Counted from the first letter of the stretch, positions 26,911 through 35,693 are shown. The stretch: 64,000 bases of DNA from Paludibacteraceae bacterium (GCA_024401455.1 JAKSLA010000004.1:20960-84959); one strand, 5' to 3'. The notes: generated by a model from the sequence alone, not told the origin. Numbers and translations are program-made.

Positions 26911-28082
26911 GACTTCAACTGCTTTAAGTAGAGCTTATACAATTTGCCATACTCGCTACTAATAATCTCTGACACGGCATCGATAGCATTGGCTCCGATG
27001 AGTTGAGTTTTGGGGTTAATAAGACTTGTTGCATACTCTGATGTTTCTTTATCGAGAGAATATGCAGCAACTTTCTTGGGATCTAACCACTCTTCCCTCG
27101 GGATTATTTCTGCAACAGTATCAGAATATGAAGGATCCTGCCCAACGATACTTGCAAGAAGTTCAACATTGACACAAGTGAGTGTGTAGGGACTATGGGT
27201 GGTAATAACCATTTTGGCGTTTTCCTTACATTGGTTTTTCCAAAGTCGGAATATGAGTCGAAGGAGTTCCTTCTGTGTTATAGGGAATAGATTCTGTTCC
27301 GGTTCTTCAACAACAAAAGACTCAAAATAATGCTCTCGACAACAATAATCCATTACCATGACCAAAGGAAGGACAGATTGAATTCCGGAAGAACACGCAT
27401 CAAGAGGAACAAAAACATTTTGTGAATCATTTTTCACACCCACATATTGCTTGCCATCTCTATTTTCGAATATAACATTTAAGAATGGCACCTCGAATTT
27501 AGGAGTCGCCTTTTGCGCTTTTTCAAACAAACTCATATATTCGAGAATCGGTGTTCCAAGGGGAATATTTGCCAGTTGTATGCTTGCGTATGAAGAAGAT
27601 AGCTGACTTGACATAATTCGCTCGGAAGGTATATATAAGAGAGTTCGGAAGTTTGCTAATAGCAATTCAAAATCCCTTTCTTGCATATTCTCTATCTTAC
27701 TATAACCGAGTTTAGGTAATACGGAATCACATACTTTATTGATTTTTCCTTGGACTTTTAGGCGTGCTTGCTCTTTTGTTAAAAGAGCATCAGTATATCC
27801 AAATACCCCATCTTTGTATGTTATAACAATATCTCCATATTTGTAAGATATATATGTGTCAGGTTTAAAATACTGATCAATCTTAAAAGAGACAAAAGGG
27901 CGCAACTGCTTCTGTTCTGTAAGAACACACCAATGCCAAAAGGCATCTCGGAATATGGTCAACAATTTGGAGATAGTACTCTTTCCTGTGCCTTGCCCAC
28001 CGATAATAATGGTGAGCCGTTTTATTTCGATATTTATATATGGTATAGGACCGAAATTCCTTACTTCAATCGTTTCTTTCAT
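26907..28082 (-). CDS. AAA15/21-type ABC-like ATPase (pair 2)
   Basis: A 391-aa ATPase, the same length as its paralogue at 3,782-4,957. Walker A GGQGTGKST (28-36), YIPSER (150-155), signature CSSGIQS (230-236), Walker B VVEEPEQNLFP (257-267) and THSPY (295-299) occur in the same order and spacing. Overall similarity to the paralogue is moderate, concentrated in these motifs and in the shared NFGPI N terminus. The next gene overlaps it by 4 bp. It starts 18 bp from a fic remnant, so the promoter may have been inherited from that sequence. Confidence 0.88.
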   Translation of the reverse strand: MKETIEVRNFGPIPYINIEIKRLTIIIGGQGTGKSTISKLLTIFRDAFWHWCVLTEQKQLRPFVSFKIDQYFKPDTYISYKYGDIVITYKDGVFGYTDALLTKEQARLKVQGKINKVCDSVLPKLGYSKIENMQERDFELLLANFRTLLYIPSERIMSSQLSSSYASIQLANIPLGTPILEYMSLFEKAQKATPKFEVPFLNVIFENRDGKQYVGVKNDSQNVFVPLDACSSGIQSVLPLVMVMDYCCREHYFESFVVEEPEQNLFPITQKELLRLIFRLWKNQCKENAKMVITTHSPYTLTCVNVELLASIVGQDPSYSDTVAEIIPREEWLDPKKVAAYSLDKETSEYATSLINPKTQLIGANAIDAVSEIISSEYGKLYKLYLKQLKS

Positions 28083-28099
28083 ACTTATTTATTGTTAGC

Positions 28100-28237
28100 G
28101 CTTTCAACCACATAAAAACTAACGGATGCGTTGAACCATGAAGATGTTTATATCTTAATTTTTCTAATTCCATGATGAGATCAATAATTGGCATATCGAA
28201 TTCTATATGTGGAATAGAAAGTTTCATTTTTATTCAT
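28100..28237 (-). pseudogene. fic 5'-end remnant
   Basis: About 138 bp nearly identical to the first 45 or so codons of the intact fic gene at 28,800-29,972, including the start and the leader just before it. A 5-bp deletion after codon 5 shifts the frame, and the rest of the gene is missing. Like the intact gene, it is followed on its upstream side by a copy of the dispersed repeat. Confidence 0.88.
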
Positions 28238-28280
28238 TAAATTCTCAAACGCTATTATTCCTCAAACTACTTTGCTTGAT

Positions 28281-28535
28281 AGGTTTGCCACCGGCGGTTT
28301 TTCCACGGCTTCGCCCTTGTTAGTCACAGACGGGCCAACAGAACGACACGCATCAAACTGGAACAGAGGGAGAAGCAAATCTTACAGAAACAAAGGTCTA
28401 TTGCTAATATCAATTCCAAAATGAGGGAGAAAGATACTCTTTCACATTACAAAATTAAGAAATTGTTGGGAAATTTGTGCAAACAAAGGAGGGTTTAATG
28501 GCGGGGGAGGTCAATTTATTATGGGGGCGGTAGGC
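28281..28535. repeat. Dispersed repeat, copy 2
   Basis: Second copy of the repeat seen at 22,971 and 30,174. It lacks the first roughly 75 bp of the other two and differs by scattered substitutions, but the core from GGAACAGAGGGAGAAGC to the G-rich tail is almost unchanged. Confidence 0.85.
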
Positions 28536-28586
28536 GGAGGGGATTATGAGGCAGAGATAAATTTTGGCGAAATTATTAATTAGTAG

Positions 28587-28733
28587 ATTATCCGAATAGT
28601 ACACCTAAAAAGTGACGTCGCAACGGTTTTAGAGGCGAAGTGCGACAACGGCCTGAAGGACAACTCCCACAAAGCCCAAGGCAAGCGAAGCGGCACCTTG
28701 GGGGGCAACGACCGCATCAAAACCATATGCTGA
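28587..28733 (+). pseudogene. GC-rich coding-like remnant, 48 codons
   Basis: A frame open from just after a TAG (28,584-28,586) to a TGA (28,731-28,733), without a start codon, reads like protein (LEAKCDNGLKDN, then KAQGKRSGTLGGNDRIKT). It is markedly richer in G+C than its surroundings. I do not recognise it; it may be the C terminus of a lost mobile gene. It occupies the end of the 717-bp gene-free stretch between the ATPase and fic. Confidence 0.35.
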
Positions 28734-28799
28734 ATTGTGGTTATTAATCAACGATAGAAACATTTCCGTATATTGGGAACTTGAAGTTATATATTACAA

Positions 28800-29972
28800 T
28801 TAGTTATTTCTATATTTCTCATTAACAGGCAAAAAACCAAGCTTATCAAGAGTTGCAAGAACACTTCGCATCCAATAGTTATTACTAAATGAGACAACAT
28901 ACTTACGTGCATTAGGATACACGGGAAGCAATAATCCTTGTTCTTTCATACTTGAAATAAGTCTCGATCTGTTGAATGAACTCATGGATGGCAGTAACGT
29001 GACTAAATCGGACGACACTAATTCCTGAGTATTTCCACAAATTGCCTGCTTAAGTACAATCGCCTGCTCTGGCGTAAGATAATGTTTAGCAACTGCATCC
29101 GTAAGTGAGGGCAATAGTATATGCTGACGAAGAAACGAATAGTCACAAAGTTGATCTATCTTTTCTATCTCCCCTTTGAGTCCTTCTAACATATACTCAG
29201 CCCATTGTATCATTCCTGAATCATCTCCAGAATCGGCTGCTGAAAGATTATCATAATATGCCTGACGATCAGAACAAAAAACAGCGGTTGGATTGATAAT
29301 TCTATTTTTGTCTCGGAATATCTTCTTAAGCAACATTGCATAAGTAAAAAGTCGGACAACTCGCCCATTGCCGTTCTCAAATGGATGTATCCAAACAAAT
29401 CGATGATGCGCAATAGCAATTTTTAGCAAATCATATTTTGGAGGATCTTCTCGATTAACAAAATCAATCAACTCTCCCATATAATAATCTACAGTTGAAA
29501 ATGTCGGTGGAACATGCGTTGATCCTTTTATATGAACATCCTGATTGCGAAATGCGCCGGGATGCATAGCTCCTTCGCGTTCCACACTTAAATTATCCAC
29601 AGTAAGCTGATGAAGTTCTCGAACCAAATGAACTGAAATCTCTAAATTTTCAATATTTTCCTCTAAATAACGCATGGCATTTTCGATGTTTGTAATCTCT
29701 CGAATTTGCTCTTTGCCTATATCTACAGGTTCTGCTGTATTGAGTTTTGCACTTTCTACGTAATCAACTATTGTAGTGTTGTTTCCCTCAATTCGAGAAG
29801 ACCCAATACTTTCAAGCATGTGAAACAAAGCTTTCAACTGCATAAAAACTAATGGATGCGTTGAACCTTGAAGATGCTTATATCTTAATTTTTCTAATTC
29901 CATAATGAGATCAATAATTGGCATATCGAATTCTATATGTGGAATAGAAAGTTTTATTTCATTTTTATTCAT
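28800..29972 (-). CDS. Fic family protein, class II (self-inhibited)
   Basis: A 390-aa Fic protein. The catalytic loop HPFENGNGRVVR (196-207) matches the HxFx(D/E)GNGRxxR consensus of AMP-transferring Fic enzymes, and SSRIEG (58-63) fits the (S/T)xxxE(G/N) inhibitory helix in the N-terminal part, the class II arrangement. A C-terminal winged-helix-like region follows. It would modify a protein hydroxyl with AMP; targets are unknown. It sits in the accessory islet. The first 45 codons recur as a broken copy 0.7 kb downstream. Confidence 0.93.
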   Translation of the reverse strand: MNKNEIKLSIPHIEFDMPIIDLIMELEKLRYKHLQGSTHPLVFMQLKALFHMLESIGSSRIEGNNTTIVDYVESAKLNTAEPVDIGKEQIREITNIENAMRYLEENIENLEISVHLVRELHQLTVDNLSVEREGAMHPGAFRNQDVHIKGSTHVPPTFSTVDYYMGELIDFVNREDPPKYDLLKIAIAHHRFVWIHPFENGNGRVVRLFTYAMLLKKIFRDKNRIINPTAVFCSDRQAYYDNLSAADSGDDSGMIQWAEYMLEGLKGEIEKIDQLCDYSFLRQHILLPSLTDAVAKHYLTPEQAIVLKQAICGNTQELVSSDLVTLLPSMSSFNRSRLISSMKEQGLLLPVYPNARKYVVSFSNNYWMRSVLATLDKLGFLPVNEKYRNN

Positions 29973-29995
29973 TGAATTCTCAAAATACTTTGTAT

Positions 29996-30117
29996 GCTAT
30001 TTGCAAACCATACACAAATTATTTGCAAAAACCAATACATTACAAATTAATTTTCAGTGGTTTAGAACAAAAAATAAACGACAAACATTTGCAGAATAAT
30101 ATAAATACATTTGCAGT
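29996..30117. promoter_or_regulatory. Cluster of ATTTGCA motifs upstream of fic
   Basis: On the plus strand, ATTTGCA occurs at about 29,999, 30,020, 30,084 and 30,108 in the 150 bp before the fic start. Spaced short repeats in front of a possible toxin gene could be operator sites; some also resemble -7 promoter boxes on one strand. No stem-loop is obvious. Confidence 0.35.
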
Positions 30118-30173
30118 TCATTCTTTATTTCACACCACCTTCTCTTAAATTACAAAGAATCTTCAATTATGCA

Positions 30174-30502
30174 CGGTTGCGATATTGGCCATTTATCGTA
30201 AGGAATCCAATCTTGCCACAATATCCATTTATGATTTGCAAGACAGCCCCGAGAGGTTTGCCTCGGCGTCCTTCCACGGCTTCGCCCATGTTAGTCACAG
30301 TCGGACCAACAGAACGATACACTTCAAGCTGGAACAGAGGGAGAAGCAAATCTTACAGAGGTAAAGGTACATTGCCAATATCAATTCCAAAATGAGGGAG
30401 AAAGATACTCTTTCACATTACAAAATTAAGAAATTGTTGGGAAATCAATGCAAACATGGGTGGGTTTAATGGGGGAGGTCAATTTATTATGGGGGCGGTA
30501 GG
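30174..30502. repeat. Dispersed repeat, copy 3
   Basis: Third copy, about 330 bp, closest to copy 1 (shared from CGATAT near its start through the G-rich tail GGGGGAGGTCAATTTATTAT). It carries an in-frame TAA within the otherwise open frame of copies 1 and 2. It lies 200 bp upstream of the intact fic gene and fills the remainder of that gap. Confidence 0.85.
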
Positions 30503-30523
30503 AATATGTTTTGAGTCGTGGGG

Positions 30524-30760
30524 TTACTGGAGTTTGCCAGTACGTATCTCGCGAAGGAGATACTCGTAGATGTAGCCGGAGGATTGGTAATAGAGGGCTG
30601 TTTCGGGACGAATATAGGCAGCATAGGTATCAGAGGTATAGACGGCCTCTACTGCTTGTGGGAGATTATAGCCTTCGCGCTCGATGAGCATCTGAATGAG
30701 GTCGGATGTGATGTCTTCGATCATGAAGCGAAACTCCTCAGGGGTGATATTCATTGTCAT
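30524..30760 (-). CDS. Small hypothetical protein, 78 aa
   Basis: A 78-aa soluble, helical protein starting MTMNITPEEFRFMIEDIT and ending YIYEYLLREIRTGKLQ. The pattern (a short-helix protein with SDTYAAY and ALYYQSSGYIYEYL) resembles small conserved Bacteroidetes proteins that often come in pairs. It is 80 bp downstream of a second small gene of similar kind (30,841-31,056). The two may form one module, possibly toxin-antitoxin related, but that is a guess from arrangement. Confidence 0.6.
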   Translation of the reverse strand: MTMNITPEEFRFMIEDITSDLIQMLIEREGYNLPQAVEAVYTSDTYAAYIRPETALYYQSSGYIYEYLLREIRTGKLQ

Positions 30761-30840
30761 AACTTATGAAGTTTTGAGATAGCACGTGGGGTACAGAAGG
30801 CGTATTGGTAGATCCGTGATAAAGTTTCATTGTGTAAGAC

Positions 30841-31056
30841 TTACAGTTGACCTCCCATGCGTTGGCAATAGACGGAGAGGTATTCTATGTTGGATTCAAA
30901 TGATTGAGTGTGCATGAAGCCGTAATGCTTCTGACACATTTCAATGGCATGATAACGGTTGAGGTATCGTGCTGCTTGCTGATCGGTGAGTTGATAGCGC
31001 TTTGCAAATTCAGCAATGATGGCAACTATGTATTGAGAGAGATCGTGTATGTTCAT
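30841..31056 (-). CDS. Small hypothetical protein, DUF3791-like, 71 aa
   Basis: A 71-aa helical protein. The run IVAIIAEFAKRYQLTDQQAA followed by RYLNRYHAI and a terminal segment with YGFMHTQSFE is reminiscent of DUF3791 proteins, which are small, widespread in Bacteroidetes and frequently encoded beside another small gene. I assign it by the pattern alone. It precedes the 78-aa gene on the same strand. Confidence 0.55.
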   Translation of the reverse strand: MNIHDLSQYIVAIIAEFAKRYQLTDQQAARYLNRYHAIEMCQKHYGFMHTQSFESNIEYLSVYCQRMGGQL

Positions 31057-31143
31057 AAGGGTAATATTGTTTATTGTTTTCTATTGTAGCAGGTGACGGT
31101 TTTGAACCGTGATGCAGCAACATACTCCTGGGCATCATTTATT

Positions 31144-31170
31144 GAGACGCCCCATGGGGACATCTCTACG
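31144..31170. repeat. Palindromic intergenic repeat GAGACGCCCC-ATGGGG, copy 1
   Basis: GAGACGCCCCATGGGGACAT followed by CTCTACG forms an imperfect hairpin around CCCCATGGGG. Related copies are at 35,841 and 39,395, all between genes. Confidence 0.75.
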
Positions 31171-31192
31171 CAACGCATCAAACAGAAAATTT

Positions 31193-31498
31193 TCATATTC
31201 CGTATTTATCCTCTATATATTCATCATAAAGTTTATTGCCATCTATGTCTTTCGAAAGGACTCCTTTCAAATCTAAAAAGGAAGTTGAATTCCCTTTTTT
31301 CGACGCATTGACAGTATTCTTAAATGTTCCTTTAAGAGAGTTCAACAATTTAGTTGCTATGTTTATTTTTTCCTCGTCAGAAAGATTATATAAACTTTCC
31401 ATATACGCGTCTGTTATATTTATTGCTGTATCCATAATATCTTTATACTGGCTATTTTCGCTATCTGCCGAGGTTATGCTGTTATTGTCGTTGGACAT
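31193..31498 (-). CDS. Hypothetical protein, 101 aa
   Basis: Unrecognised 101-aa soluble protein. It is acidic at the N terminus (SADSENSQYKD), helical in the middle (LYNLSDEEKINIATKLLNSL) and ends in YIEDKYGI. No signal peptide or known motif. It lies upstream of the two small genes in the accessory stretch, on the same strand, after a 27-bp palindromic repeat. Confidence 0.5.
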   Translation of the reverse strand: MSNDNNSITSADSENSQYKDIMDTAINITDAYMESLYNLSDEEKINIATKLLNSLKGTFKNTVNASKKGNSTSFLDLKGVLSKDIDGNKLYDEYIEDKYGI

Positions 31499-31785
31499 AT
31501 ATATTGGTTTTGTTTGTCGTTAATAAACTGGCTTGTTGATGCCTATCATTCAGCCAGGAGGGGATTGCGATAGATCTGACTGATGGTTTGTGTTCCGTCA
31601 AGGAGTTGAGCAAGTTGATCAATGCCCTTAACAAACAAGGGAGGGTTTAATGGGGGAAATGCCTATTTATATAAAGCCTCGGCTTATACCCAGGGTGCCG
31701 CTTTCGCTTTGCCCTGGGTTAAGCATATTAGGCTTTCATCCTGTGTACCACAGAATATTGTATATTCCGTATTTATCCTTTTCCA
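31499..31785. other. Gene-free stretch with repeat tail
   Basis: Contains a short version of the dispersed repeat's 3' tail (ACAAACAAGGGAGGGTTTAA at about 31,632, shared with 28,485 and similar to 23,233 and 30,452), preceded by a coding-like plus-strand frame ending SKLINALNKQGRV. No gene could be supported. Confidence 0.5.
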
Positions 31786-32847
31786 TCACAACGTGCCGTA
31801 ATACTGTGCATACCATTCGGCAAACTTGCGGAGGCCCGTGCGAAGAGAGGTGCTCGGCTTGAATCCGAAATCTTGCTCAAGCGCTGTGGTGTCGGCAAAG
31901 GTCACAGGCACGTCGCCCGCCTGCATAGGCACCAACTGCTTGTGTGCCTCGAAATCGTAGTCGGCAGGCAACACCTTGGCACGAATCAACTCCTCTTGAA
32001 GGATGGTGACAAAATCGAGCAAATTCTCGGGATTGTTGTTACCGATGTTATAGACCTTGTATGGCGGAATAGGCAAACCGTCCTCGCCATTCTCCTTCTC
32101 AGGTGCATGCTGCATGACACGCACCACGCCCTCCACGATATCATCCACATAGGTGAAGTCGCGCTTGCAGTTGCCGTAGTTGAAAATCTGGATGGTCTTG
32201 CCCGCACGAAGTTTATCCGTAAAGCCGAAATAGGCCATGTCGGGGCGACCTGCAGGCCCGTAAACGGTGAAGAAACGGAGACCCGTGCTCGGAATGTTGT
32301 AGAGTTTACTGTAGGCATGCGCCATCAACTCGTTGCTCTTCTTGGTGGCTGCATAGAGCGATACGGGGTTGTCCACCTTGTCGTCGGTCGAATATGGCAC
32401 CTTCTTGTTCGATCCATAGACGGAACTGGAAGAGGCATAGACCAAATGCTCCACTTCGTGATGACGACAAGCCTCCAAAATGTTGTAGAATCCGATCAAA
32501 TTGGACTCGATATAGGCATCGGGGTTGGTGATGCTGTAACGGACACCCGCCTGAGCAGCCAAATTGACCACCACCGAAAATTTATAATCCGAAAAAAGTT
32601 GGTCGATAAGTGACTTGTCAGCAATGGATCCCTTCACGAAGGTCCAATCACGGCCCAACGCCTCGATCTCACGCAGACGCTCATGCTTTATATTCACATC
32701 ATAATAGTCAGTAATGCTATCGACACCTACCACTTTGATATCGCTCACATCGTGAAACAAACGCTTCACTAAATTGCTTCCAATGAAACCGGCAGCCCCC
32801 GTCACCAAAACGGTCTTGCCTGAGAGAGATATATTTGATTGTAGCAT
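31786..32847 (-). CDS. UDP-glucuronate 4-epimerase-like SDR
   Basis: A 353-aa extended SDR. GAAGFIGSNLVKRL, NLAAQAGVRYSI, SSSSVYGSNKKVPYS and YAATKKSNELMAHAYS are the CapI/GAE landmarks; AQAGVRYS and GPAGRPDMAYF are particularly typical of UDP-glucuronate 4-epimerases. It converts UDP-glucuronate into UDP-galacturonate, and Ugd, which supplies the substrate, is encoded two genes upstream. An AT-rich heptamer-like tract separates it from manC. Confidence 0.92.
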   Translation of the reverse strand: MLQSNISLSGKTVLVTGAAGFIGSNLVKRLFHDVSDIKVVGVDSITDYYDVNIKHERLREIEALGRDWTFVKGSIADKSLIDQLFSDYKFSVVVNLAAQAGVRYSITNPDAYIESNLIGFYNILEACRHHEVEHLVYASSSSVYGSNKKVPYSTDDKVDNPVSLYAATKKSNELMAHAYSKLYNIPSTGLRFFTVYGPAGRPDMAYFGFTDKLRAGKTIQIFNYGNCKRDFTYVDDIVEGVVRVMQHAPEKENGEDGLPIPPYKVYNIGNNNPENLLDFVTILQEELIRAKVLPADYDFEAHKQLVPMQAGDVPVTFADTTALEQDFGFKPSTSLRTGLRKFAEWYAQYYGTL

Positions 32848-32855
32848 CCTTTTGC

Positions 32856-32889
32856 GAATTTTGAATTTTGAATTATGAATTTTGAATTA
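32856..32889. repeat. GAATTTT direct repeat tract
   Basis: GAATTTT and GAATTAT alternate four to five times between manC and the epimerase gene. It resembles the TTAATTC tracts near 35,820-35,917 and 39,433-39,451 in style. Confidence 0.6.
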
Positions 32890-32915
32890 CGGTGGGGTTT
32901 CCGCGTCTTCGAGTT

Positions 32916-34187
32916 TTAAATGACCACCGTCTCGATAAGAGAGAGGGCCGTTTGTGCCGTAAGGGCATACGATGCTCCTTTGGTAAAAGAGAGGACGTCG
33001 CCAGCCTTGACGGACTGCGCCTTTCCGTTGATGGTTGCCACGCCTTCGCCCGAGAGGATGGTCCAGACCCGGCTGTTCTCCTCTTGGATTTGGGCCTCCA
33101 TCTGACCACCTGCTTTCATATTGAGTTTGAGCGTTTTGCTACCCGATTGCACATCTAATACATGGTATTCGCCCCACGACTTCTCGGCAAACATAATGGG
33201 TTGGTCGAGATGATCCACATAGGGTTTGATGGCACTGCTCTGCTCTATCTCGCTGACCAAGATTCCCTCGGCACTGGCACTGACAATGACATCCTTCAAT
33301 CCCATGCAGAGCACCGGCACGTCCAACTCGTTGATGACATGCACATTCTGGCAATCCTCATTGAGTATCGCCTTACCCATCGTCGGCTCATCCATAGCCT
33401 CAACCAACGTGTTCCAAGTACCCAAGTCTTTCCATTGGCCCCTAAAACGCATCACGGCAATGCTCTTCTCATGCTCCACCACGGCATAGTCGAAACTGAT
33501 CTTGGTGAGCGTATCGTATTTAGCAAACAGGTCGTTGTAGTCTGTGAAGTCGATCAACTCATGCGCTCTGTTCAAGACATACCCCAACTTGTAAGCGAAG
33601 ACACCTCCGTTCCAGAGGGCACCTTCGGCAATGTATTGCTTGGCCACCTCTTCCGTCGGCTTCTCCTTGAACGTGCGAACCACACTGACGTTCTCTTTCC
33701 CCTCGGGAATGATGTAGCCATATTTCTCGCTCGGATAGGTTGGCTCGATGCCCATCAGGGTCAGATTGGCCGTACCCTTCTCTGCCAAGTCGCTCAACTG
33801 CTTGAGGGCAGCGAAATAGTCATCCTCCACATAAGGATCGACAGGGCAGACCACCACCGCCTCATCCTCGCGAACGCCCATCACATCATGGAGATAGGCC
33901 GTAGCCAAAGCAATGGCCGGGAACGTGTCCCTACGACATGGTTCCACACTGATGCCCACGGCGTTGCCCAACTGGTTGTGTATGGCACTGACCTGCGTCT
34001 CAGACGTGGCAATGGTCACCTTGGAATTGGCGTCCACCTTGCAAATCTGACGATAGACGCGCTGAACCATCGATTCATAATCGCCTGTCTCCGTCTTGAA
34101 TATCTTGATGAACTGCTTGGAACGAATATCGTTGCTTAGCGGCCAAAGGCGTTTGCCCGAGCCACCGGATAATAGAACAATCTGCAT
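32916..34187 (-). CDS. manC: Mannose-1-phosphate guanylyltransferase
   Basis: Makes GDP-mannose from mannose-1-phosphate and GTP, feeding Gmd/Fcl. The N-terminal transferase has LLSGGSGKRLWPLS and SKQFIKIF, with FKEKPTEEVAKQYI later; the C-terminal part is a short cupin with KSWGEYHVLDVQ and VWTILSGEGVA. The internal Met at 34,187 is preferred since it begins the MQIVLLSGG motif; the upstream Met adds eleven residues of no family value. The product is then 423 aa. It sits between ugd and the epimerase. Confidence 0.95.
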   Translation of the reverse strand: MQIVLLSGGSGKRLWPLSNDIRSKQFIKIFKTETGDYESMVQRVYRQICKVDANSKVTIATSETQVSAIHNQLGNAVGISVEPCRRDTFPAIALATAYLHDVMGVREDEAVVVCPVDPYVEDDYFAALKQLSDLAEKGTANLTLMGIEPTYPSEKYGYIIPEGKENVSVVRTFKEKPTEEVAKQYIAEGALWNGGVFAYKLGYVLNRAHELIDFTDYNDLFAKYDTLTKISFDYAVVEHEKSIAVMRFRGQWKDLGTWNTLVEAMDEPTMGKAILNEDCQNVHVINELDVPVLCMGLKDVIVSASAEGILVSEIEQSSAIKPYVDHLDQPIMFAEKSWGEYHVLDVQSGSKTLKLNMKAGGQMEAQIQEENSRVWTILSGEGVATINGKAQSVKAGDVLSFTKGASYALTAQTALSLIETVVI

Positions 34188-34221
34188 GATTTTAATTTCG
34201 TTATTTTTAATGATGGGCAAA

Positions 34222-34242
34222 GGGCAACCACAAGGGTTGCCC
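34222..34242. repeat. Short hairpin between manC and ugd
   Basis: GGGCAACC (34,222-34,229) and GGTTGCCC (34,235-34,242) pair perfectly with a 5-nt loop. No T-run follows, so it is more likely an intergenic palindrome or processing site than a terminator. Confidence 0.6.
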
Positions 34243-34252
34243 GTACGGGGGA

Positions 34253-35584
34253 TTAATCCCGACGGAAAATATCGCGGGTATATACCTTATCCTTCACATC
34301 GTCGAGGCAAGCGTCGAAACGGTTGGCAAGGATGGCTTGTGACTTTTTCTTGAACTCATCCAAGTTGTTGACTACCTTGCTGCCGAAGAAGGTGGAGCCA
34401 TCCTCCAACGTCGGCTCGTAAATGATGACCGTAGCGCCTTTTGCCTTGATGCGCTTCATCACACCTTGAATGGAACTTTGACGGAAATTGTCGGAATTAC
34501 TCTTCATGGTCAGACGATAAACGCCGATGACACACTCATTTTCGCGTTGAGCCGAATAATCCAACGAATTGTTATAATCATAATAACCAGCCATTTTCAA
34601 GACTTGGTCGGCAATGAAATCTTTACGCGTGCGGTTACTGTCAACGATGGCACGAATCAAATCCTCGGGCACATCCTGGTAGTTGGCCAACAACTGCTTG
34701 GTATCTTTGGGCAAACAATAGCCTCCATAACCGAACGAAGGATTGTTGTAGTGGCTACCGATACGAGGGTCGAGCCCCACACCTTGGATGATGGCCTGCG
34801 AATCCAACCCCTTCACCTCAGCATAGGTATCCAACTCGTTGAAATAAGAGACACGAAGAGCCAGATAGGTGTTGGCGAACAACTTCACCGCCTCGGCCTC
34901 CTTCATGCCCATGAAGAGCGTATCGATGTCCTTCTTGATGGCGCCTTCCTGAAGCAACGCGGCAAAAAGACGGGCTGCCTCCTCCAAATTCTGACCTCCA
35001 ATCTCACGAATTGCTTCATTCTCAACGCAATCCAACTGGTCGGAAATCTTAGGAGTACCCACGATGATACGGCTTGGATAAAGATTGTCATACAAGGCCT
35101 TGCTCTCACGAAGGAACTCTGGAGAGAACAAAAGGTTGAACTTCTTGCCTTTCAACGCAGGATCGGTTCTGAAACGGTTCACATACTTCACATAGAGTGA
35201 GCGGGTATAACCCACAGGAATCGTACTCTTGATCACCATCACCGCATCCGGATTGACAGAGAGGACGAGGTCGATAACCTCCTCCACATGAGAGGTGTCA
35301 AAATAGTTCTTCACCGTATCGTAGTTGGTCGGAGCGGCGATCACTACAAAATCTGCATCAGCATAGGCCTTGGCACCATCCAGCGTAGCCGTAAGGTTCA
35401 ACTCCTTCTCAGCCAAATACTGCTCAATATAATCGTCTTGGATAGGCGATTTGCGGTTGTTGATCATCTCCACCTTTTCAGGCACGACATCAACAGCCGT
35501 CACAGCATGGTGTTGGCTCAAAAGCGTTGCAATACTCAAGCCTACATAGCCGGTTCCAGCCACAGCTATTTTAACATCTTTCAT
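34253..35584 (-). CDS. ugd: UDP-glucose 6-dehydrogenase
   Basis: Two-step NAD-dependent oxidation of UDP-glucose to UDP-glucuronate. [15 protein letters not shown] is the NAD loop, [10 protein letters not shown] and [11 protein letters not shown] follow, and [15 protein letters not shown] holds the catalytic Cys. I choose the Met at 35,584 ([12 protein letters not shown]); the Met at 35,608 adds eight residues. The 443-aa product has the normal length. It is the first gene after the TATCTTTG promoter element at 35,694, so it opens the capsule operon. Confidence 0.95.
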   Translation of the reverse strand: MKDVKIAVAGTGYVGLSIATLLSQHHAVTAVDVVPEKVEMINNRKSPIQDDYIEQYLAEKELNLTATLDGAKAYADADFVVIAAPTNYDTVKNYFDTSHVEEVIDLVLSVNPDAVMVIKSTIPVGYTRSLYVKYVNRFRTDPALKGKKFNLLFSPEFLRESKALYDNLYPSRIIVGTPKISDQLDCVENEAIREIGGQNLEEAARLFAALLQEGAIKKDIDTLFMGMKEAEAVKLFANTYLALRVSYFNELDTYAEVKGLDSQAIIQGVGLDPRIGSHYNNPSFGYGGYCLPKDTKQLLANYQDVPEDLIRAIVDSNRTRKDFIADQVLKMAGYYDYNNSLDYSAQRENECVIGVYRLTMKSNSDNFRQSSIQGVMKRIKAKGATVIIYEPTLEDGSTFFGSKVVNNLDEFKKKSQAILANRFDACLDDVKDKVYTRDIFRRD

Positions 35585-35693
35585 CTCTCGCATAATTTCA
35601 AAAGGCAAAAAAGTTATAATTAATTTTATTCAATTCTATTCAATGCTAATCACCTATGCCACTCCAATAGGCCGGATGACAACGCAATAGTAT

